Assembly (NCBI GenBank): GCA_009746045.1
Contig: RPFO01000188.1
Span: forward strand, 1,802,455-1,833,159
DNA length: 30,705 nucleotides
Direction: 5' to 3'
DNA from: Mesostigma viride
Lineage: Eukaryota; Streptophyta; Mesostigmatophyceae; Mesostigmatales; Mesostigmataceae
The position numbers and the translations under genes are program-made. The notes below the pieces were generated by a model that saw only the letters and a list, made by a program, of their open reading frames with translations, did no database searches and was not told where the DNA came from. Shown piece after piece: positions 25,301 through 30,705 of the stretch (its first letter is position 1; each line of letters begins with the position of its first letter).

Positions 25301-28300
25301 CTTGCGTGCATGGTGTGTGTACGTGTGTGTGCAGCCGCCCCTTGCGTGCGCGGTGTGTGTACGTGTGTGTGCACTCGCCCCTTGCGTGCGCGGTGGATGT
25401 ACAGGTGTGTGCAGCCGCCCCTTGCGTGCATGGTGTATGTACATGTGTGTGCAGCCGCCCCTTGCGTGCGCGGTGGATGTACATGTGTGTGCAGCCGAAC
25501 CTTGCGTGCATGGTGTGTGTACCTGTGCGTGAAGTCGCTCCTTGCGTGCATGGTGTGTGTACGTGTGTGTGCAGCCGCCCCTTGCGTGCATGGTGTATGT
25601 ACATGTGAGTGCCGTTGCCCCTTGCGTGCGCGGTGTATGTACGTGTGTGTGCAGCCGTCCCTTAATTGCGTGCGCGGTGTGTGTACGTGTGTGTGCACTC
25701 GCCCCTTGCGTGCGCGGTGTATGTACGTGTGTGCAGCCGCCCCTTGCGTGCGCGGTGTATGCCAGTGTGTGTGCATGCCGGCCCTTGCGTGCAAGGTGTG
25801 TGTAAGTGTGTGTGCAGCCCCTTGCGTGCATGGTGTATGTACGTGTGTGTGCAGCTGCCCCTTGCGTGCGCGGTGTGTGTACGTGTGTGTGCAGCCGCCC
25901 CGTGGTTGCGCGGTGTATGTACATGTGTGTGCAGTTGCCCCTTGCGTGCGCGGTGTATGTACGTGTGTGTGCAGCCGCCCCTTGCGTGCGCGGTGTAGGT
26001 ACGTGTGTGTGCAGCCGCCCCAAGCGTGCGCGGTGTGTGTACATGTGTGTGCAGTTGCCCCTTGCGTGCGCGGTGTATGTACGTGTGTGTGCAGCCGCCC
26101 CGTGGTTGCGCGGTGTATGTACATGTGTGTGCAGTTGCCCCTTGCGTGCGCGGTGTATGTACGTGTGTGTGCAGCCGCCCCTTGCGTGCGCGGTGTAGGT
26201 ACGTGTGTGTGCAGCCGCCCCAAGCGTGCGCGGTGTGTGTACATGTGTGTGCAGTTGCCCCTTGCGTGCGCGGTGTGTGTACGTGTGTGTGCAGCCGCCC
26301 CTTGCGTGCGCGGTGTATGTACGTGTGTGTGCAGTTGCCCCTTGCGTGCGCGGTGGTTTTTCGTGTGTGTGCAGCCGGCCCTTGCGTGCGCGGTGTGTGT
26401 ACATGTGTGTGCAGCTGCCCCTTGCGTGCGCGGTGTGTGTACATGTGTGTGCAGTTGCCCCTTGCGTGCGCGGTGGATGTACGTGTGTGTGCAGCCGCCC
26501 CTTGCGTGCGCGGTGTATGTACGTGTGTGTGCAGCCGCCCCAAGCGTGCGCGGTGTGTGTACGTGTGTGTGCAGTTGCCCCTTGCGTGCGCGGTGTGTGT
26601 ACATGTGTGTGCAGTTGCCCCTTGCGTGCGCGGTGTATGTACGTGTGTGTGCAGTTGCCCCTTGCGTGCGCGGTGTATGTACGTGTGTGTGCAGCCGCCC
26701 CTTGCGTGCGCGGTGTGTACGTGTGTGTGCAGCCGCCCCTTGCGTGCGGTGGTGTACATGTGTGTGCAGTTGCCCCTTGCGTGCGCGGTGTATGTACGTG
26801 TGTGTGCAGCCGCCCCTTGCGTGCGCGGTGGTGTACGTGTGTGTGCACTGCCCCTTGCGTGCGCGGTGGATGTACGTGTGTGTGCAGCCGCCCCTTGCGT
26901 GCGCGGTGTGTGTACATGTGTGTGCAGCCGCCCCTTGCGTGCGCGGTGTGTGTACATGTGTGTGCAGCCCCTTGCGTGCGGTGGATGTACGTGTGTGTGC
27001 AGCCGCCCTTGCGTGCGCGGTGTGTACATGTGAGTGCAGCCGCCCCGTGCGCGGTGTGTGTACGTGTGTGTGCAGTTGCCCCTTGCGTGCGCGGTGTATG
27101 TACGTGTGTGTGCAGCGCCCCTTGCGTGCGGTGTGTGTACGTGTGTGTGCAGCCCCCTTGCGTGCGCGGTGTATGTACGTGTGTGTGCAGCCCGCCGCGT
27201 GTATGTACATGTGTGTGCGTCGCCCCTTGCGTGCGTGTGTGTAGTGTGTGTGCAGCGCCCCTTGCGTGCGCGGTGTATGTACGTGTGTGTGCAGCCGCCC
27301 CTTGCGTGCGCGGTGTATGTACATGTGTGTGCGTTGCCCCTTGCGTGCGCGGTGTATGTACGTGTGTGTGCAGCCGCCCCTTGCGTGCGCGGTGGTGTAC
27401 ATGTGTGTGCAGTTGCCCCTTGCGTGCGCGGTGTATGTACGTGTGTGTGCAGCCGCCTTGCGTGCGCGGTGTATGTACGTGTGTGTGCAGCCGCCCCTTG
27501 CGTGCGGTGTGTAAGTGTGTGTGCAGCAGCCCCTTGCGTGCGCGGTGTATGTACGTGTGTGTGCAGCCGCCCCTTGCGTGCGCGGTGTGTATACGTGTGT
27601 GTGCAGCCGCCCTTGCGTGCGGTGTGTGTACGTGTGTGTGCAGCCGCCCCTTGCGTGCGCGGTGTGTGTACGTGTGTGTGCACGCCCCTTGCGTGCGCGG
27701 TGGATGTACAGGTGTGTGCAGCCGCCCCTTGCGTGCGGTGTATGTACATGTGTGTGCAGCCGCCCCTTGCGTGCGCGGTGGATGTACATGTGTGTGCAGC
27801 CGCCTTGCGTGCGCGTGTGTGTACGTGTGTGTGCAGTCGCCCCTTGCGTGCGGTGTGTGTACGTGTGTGTGCAGCCGCCCCTTGCGTGCGGTGTATGTAC
27901 ATGTGTGTGCCGTTGCCCCTTGCGTGCGCGGTGTATGTACGTGTGTGTGCAGCCGCCCTTGCGTGCGCGGTGTGTGTACGTGTGTGTGCAGCCGCCCCTT
28001 GCGTGCGCGGTGTATGTACGTGTGTGCAGCCGCCCCTTGCGTGCGCGGTGTATGCCAGTGTGTGTGCAGCCGCCCTTGCGTGCGGTGTGTGTAAGTGTGT
28101 GTGCAGCCCCTTGCGTGCGGTGTATGTACGTGTGTGTGCAGCTGCCCCTTGCGTGCGCGGTGTGTGTACGTGTGTGTGCAGCCGCCCCGTGGTGCGCGGT
28201 GTATGTACATGTGTGTGCAGTTGCCCCTTGCGTGCGCGGTGTATGTACGTGTGTGTGCAGCCGCCCCTTGCGTGCGCGGTGTAGGTACGTGTGTGTGCAG

Positions 28301-30705
28301 CCGCCCCAAGCGTGCGCGGTGTGTGTACATGTGTGTGCAGTTGCCCCTTGCGTGCGCGGTGTATGTACGTGTGTGTGCAGCCGCCCCGTGGTTGCGCGGT
28401 GTATGTACATGTGTGTGCAGTTGCCCCTTGCGTGCGCGGTGTATGTACGTGTGTGTGCAGCCGCCCTTGCGTGCGCGGTGTGTACGTGTGTGTGCAGCCG
28501 CCCAAGCGTGCGCGGTGTGTGTACATGTGTGTGCAGTTGCCCCTTGCGTGCGCGGTGTGTGTACGTGTGTGTGCAGCCGCCCCTTGCGTGCGCGGTGGAT
28601 GTACGTGTGTGTGCAGTTGCCCCTTGCGTGCGCGGTGGTACGTGTGTGTGCAGCCGCCCTTGCGTGCGCGGTGTGTGTACATGTGAGTGCAGCTGCCCCA
28701 AGCGTGCGCGGTGTGTGTACATGTGTGTGCAGTTGCCCCTTGCGTGCGCGGTGGATGTACGTGTGTGTGCAGCCGCCCCTTGCGTGCGCGGTGTAGGTAC
28801 GTGTGTGTGCAGCCGCCCCAAGCGTGCGCGGTGTGTGTACGTGTGTGTGCAGTTGCCCCTTGCGTGCGCGGTGTGTGTACATGTGTGTGCAGTTGCCCCT
28901 TGCGTGCGCGGTGTATGTACATGTGTGTGCAGTTGCCCCTTGCGTGCGCGGTGTATGTACGTGTGTGTGCAGCCGCCCCTTGCGTGCGCGGTGTAGGTAC
29001 GTGTGTGTGCAGCCGCCCCAAGCGTGCGCGGTGTGTGTACATGTGTGTGCAGTTGCCCTTGCGTGCGCGGTGTGTGTACGTGTGTGTGCAGCCGCCCCTT
29101 GCGTGCGCGGTGGATGTACGTGTGTGTGCAGTTGCCCCTTGCGTGCGCGGTGGATGTACGTGTGTGTGCAGCCGCCCCTTGCGTGCGCGGTGTGTGTACA
29201 TGTGAGTGCAGCTGCCCCAAGCGTGCGCGGTGTGTGTACATGTGTGTGCAGTTGCCCCTTGCGTGCGCGGTGGATGTACGTGTGTGTGCAGCCGCCCCTT
29301 GCGTGCGCGGTGTAGGTACGTGTGTGTGCAGCCGCCCCAAGCGTGCGCGGTGTGTGTACGTGTGTGTGCAGTTGCCCCTTGCGTGCGCGGTGTGTGTACA
29401 TGTGTGTGCAGTTGCCCCTTGCGTGCGCGGTGTATGTACGTGTGTGTGCAGCCGGCCCTTGCGTGCGCGGTGGATGTACGTGTGTGTGCAGCCGGCCCTT
29501 GCGTGCATGGTGTGTGTACGTGTGTGTGCAGCCGGCCCTTGCGTGCGCGGTGGATGTACATGTGTGTGCAGTCGCCCTTGCGTGCGCGTGTGTACATGTG
29601 GTGCAGCGCCCCAAGCGTGCGCGGTGTATGTACGTGTGTGTGCAGCCGCCCCGTGGTGCGCGGTGTATGTACATGTGTGTGCAGTTGCCCTTGCGTGCGC
29701 GGTGTATGTACGTGTGTGTGCAGCCGCCCTTGCGTGCGCGGTGTAGGTACGTGTGTGTGCAGCCGCCCCAAGCGTGCGCGGTGTGTGTACATGTGTGTGC
29801 AGTTGCCCCTTGCGTGCGCGGTGTGTGTACGTGTGTGTGCAGCCGCCCTTGCGTGCGCGGTGGATGTACGTGTGTGTGCAGCCGCCCTTGCGTGCATGGT
29901 GTGTGTACGTGTGTGTGCAGCCGCCCTTGCGTGCGCGGTGATGTACATGGGTGTGCAGTCGCCCCTTGCCGCGGTGTATGTACGTATGTGTGCAGCCGCC
30001 CCTTGCGTGCGCGGTGTATGTACGTGTTGTGCAGCCGCCCCTGGTTGCGCGGTGTATGTACATGTGTGTGCAGTTGCCCCTTGCGTGCGCGGTGTATGTA
30101 CGTGTGTGTGCAGCCGCCCCTTGCGTGCGCGGTGTATGTACGTGTGTGTGCAGTTGCCCCTTGCGTGCGCGGTGGATGTACGTGTGTGTGCAGCCGGCCC
30201 TTGCGTGTGCGGTGTGTGTACATGTGAGTGCAGCTGCCCAAGCGTGCGCGGTGTGTGTACATGTGTGTGCAGTTGCCCCTTGCGTGCGCGGTGGATACGT
30301 GTGTGTGCAGCCGCCCCTTGCGTGCGCGGTAGGTACGTGTGTGTGCAGCCGCCCCAAGCGTGCGCGGTGTGTGTACAGTGTGTGCAGTTGCCCCTTGCGT
30401 GCGCGGTGTGTGTACGTGTGTGTGCAGCCGCCCCTTGCGTGCGCGGTGTATGTACGTGTGTGTGCAGTTGCCCCTTGCGTGCGCGGTGGATGTACGTGTG
30501 TGTGCAGCCGGCCCTTGCGTGTGCGGTGTGTGTACATGTGTGTGCAGCTGCCCCAAGCGTGCGCGGTGTGTGTACATGTGTGTGCAGTTGCCCCTTGCGT
30601 GCGCGGTGTATGTACGTGTGTGTGCAGCCGCCCCTTGCGTGCGCGGTGTAGTACATTGTGTGTGCACCGCCCCAAGCGTGCGCGATGTGTGTACCATGTG
30701 TGTGC
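22379..30705 (+). repeat. 40-bp satellite array, about 208 copies, open to the right
   Basis: The basic unit has a variable head (CAGCCGCCCC, CAGTTGCCCC, CACTCGCCCC, CATCCTTGTC or CATGCCGGCC), a constant TTGCGTGCGCGG core, and a TGTATGTACGTGTGTG tail with G/A and A/T variants. The period is 40 bases. From about 25890 a five-unit, 200-bp higher-order repeat is visible: the CCGTGGTTGCG variant is at 25900 and 26100, and the GTAGGTAC variant at 25996 and 26196. A larger block repeats with an offset of about 1.2 kb (24391-24650 against 25591-25850). No stop codon exists in the unit on several frames, so the huge open frames (up to about 2000 codons on the minus strand) have no coding meaning. No gene is seen in the array. 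Confidence 0.97.

Noticed and set aside
24461-30697. Minus-strand open frame of about 2078 codons (His/Thr/Arg-rich) and similar frames on all strands over the satellite
   Set aside because: The 40-bp unit has no stop in these frames. Frames change with every small deletion, and equally long frames exist on the opposite strand. This is a repeat artefact, not a repetitive protein.
22379-30705. CRISPR array
   Set aside because: Units of 40 bases are directly adjacent, with no unique spacers between repeats, the context is eukaryotic and there are no cas genes. It is a satellite.

Overview
The window looks like nuclear DNA of a green alga or another member of the plant lineage. It has one intron-rich, GC-rich gene of a plant-type family, short interstitial CCCTAAA (TTTAGGG-type telomere) repeats, many degraded non-LTR retrotransposons, and very large microsatellite and satellite arrays. 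Nothing in it looks bacterial. The lineage call is an inference from these traits.

Layout. (1) Positions 1-196 hold the end of an intron and the terminal exon of an unidentified plus-strand gene. (2) 700-2900 is a retroelement graveyard with 3' ends carrying TTAA-type tails and the 5' part of a LINE ORF1. (3) 3962-11184 is the one substantial gene. I reconstruct it as six exons coding for a 511-residue RING-H2 protein resembling the plant E3 ubiquitin ligase AIP2 (ABI3-interacting protein 2). All exon phases match and the summed exons give an exact multiple of three. Its introns carry a 1.8-kb pyrimidine-rich array, a CCCG array, a 38-bp minisatellite, a 326-bp Tc1/mariner-like MITE and a GTGCGT array that splits the RING domain. 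(4) 11284-16455 is a second graveyard. It contains a CATC microsatellite, a 779-bp ORF1-type LINE insertion with target duplication and a paralogous empty site, a long fold-back palindrome, a fragment of reverse transcriptase, and inverted copies of the same family. (5) 17972-19933 is a head-to-tail pair of elements with near-identical ends and entirely different middles. (6) 20354-21600 carries diverged tandem repeats centred on a 14-bp palindrome. (7) 21940-22100 has telomere-variant repeats and a broken organelle-type tRNA-Ser. (8) 22379-30705 is a satellite of about 208 copies of a 40-bp unit, running off the window end.

Only the AIP2-like gene and the terminal exon at the left edge look like host protein-coding genes. 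The very long open frames over the arrays arise because the repeat units contain no stop codons, and I do not count them as genes. The strongest candidates for something new are the splicing architecture of the AIP2-like gene, where arrays sit directly on 3' splice sites, and the tandem element pair with exchanged cargo.
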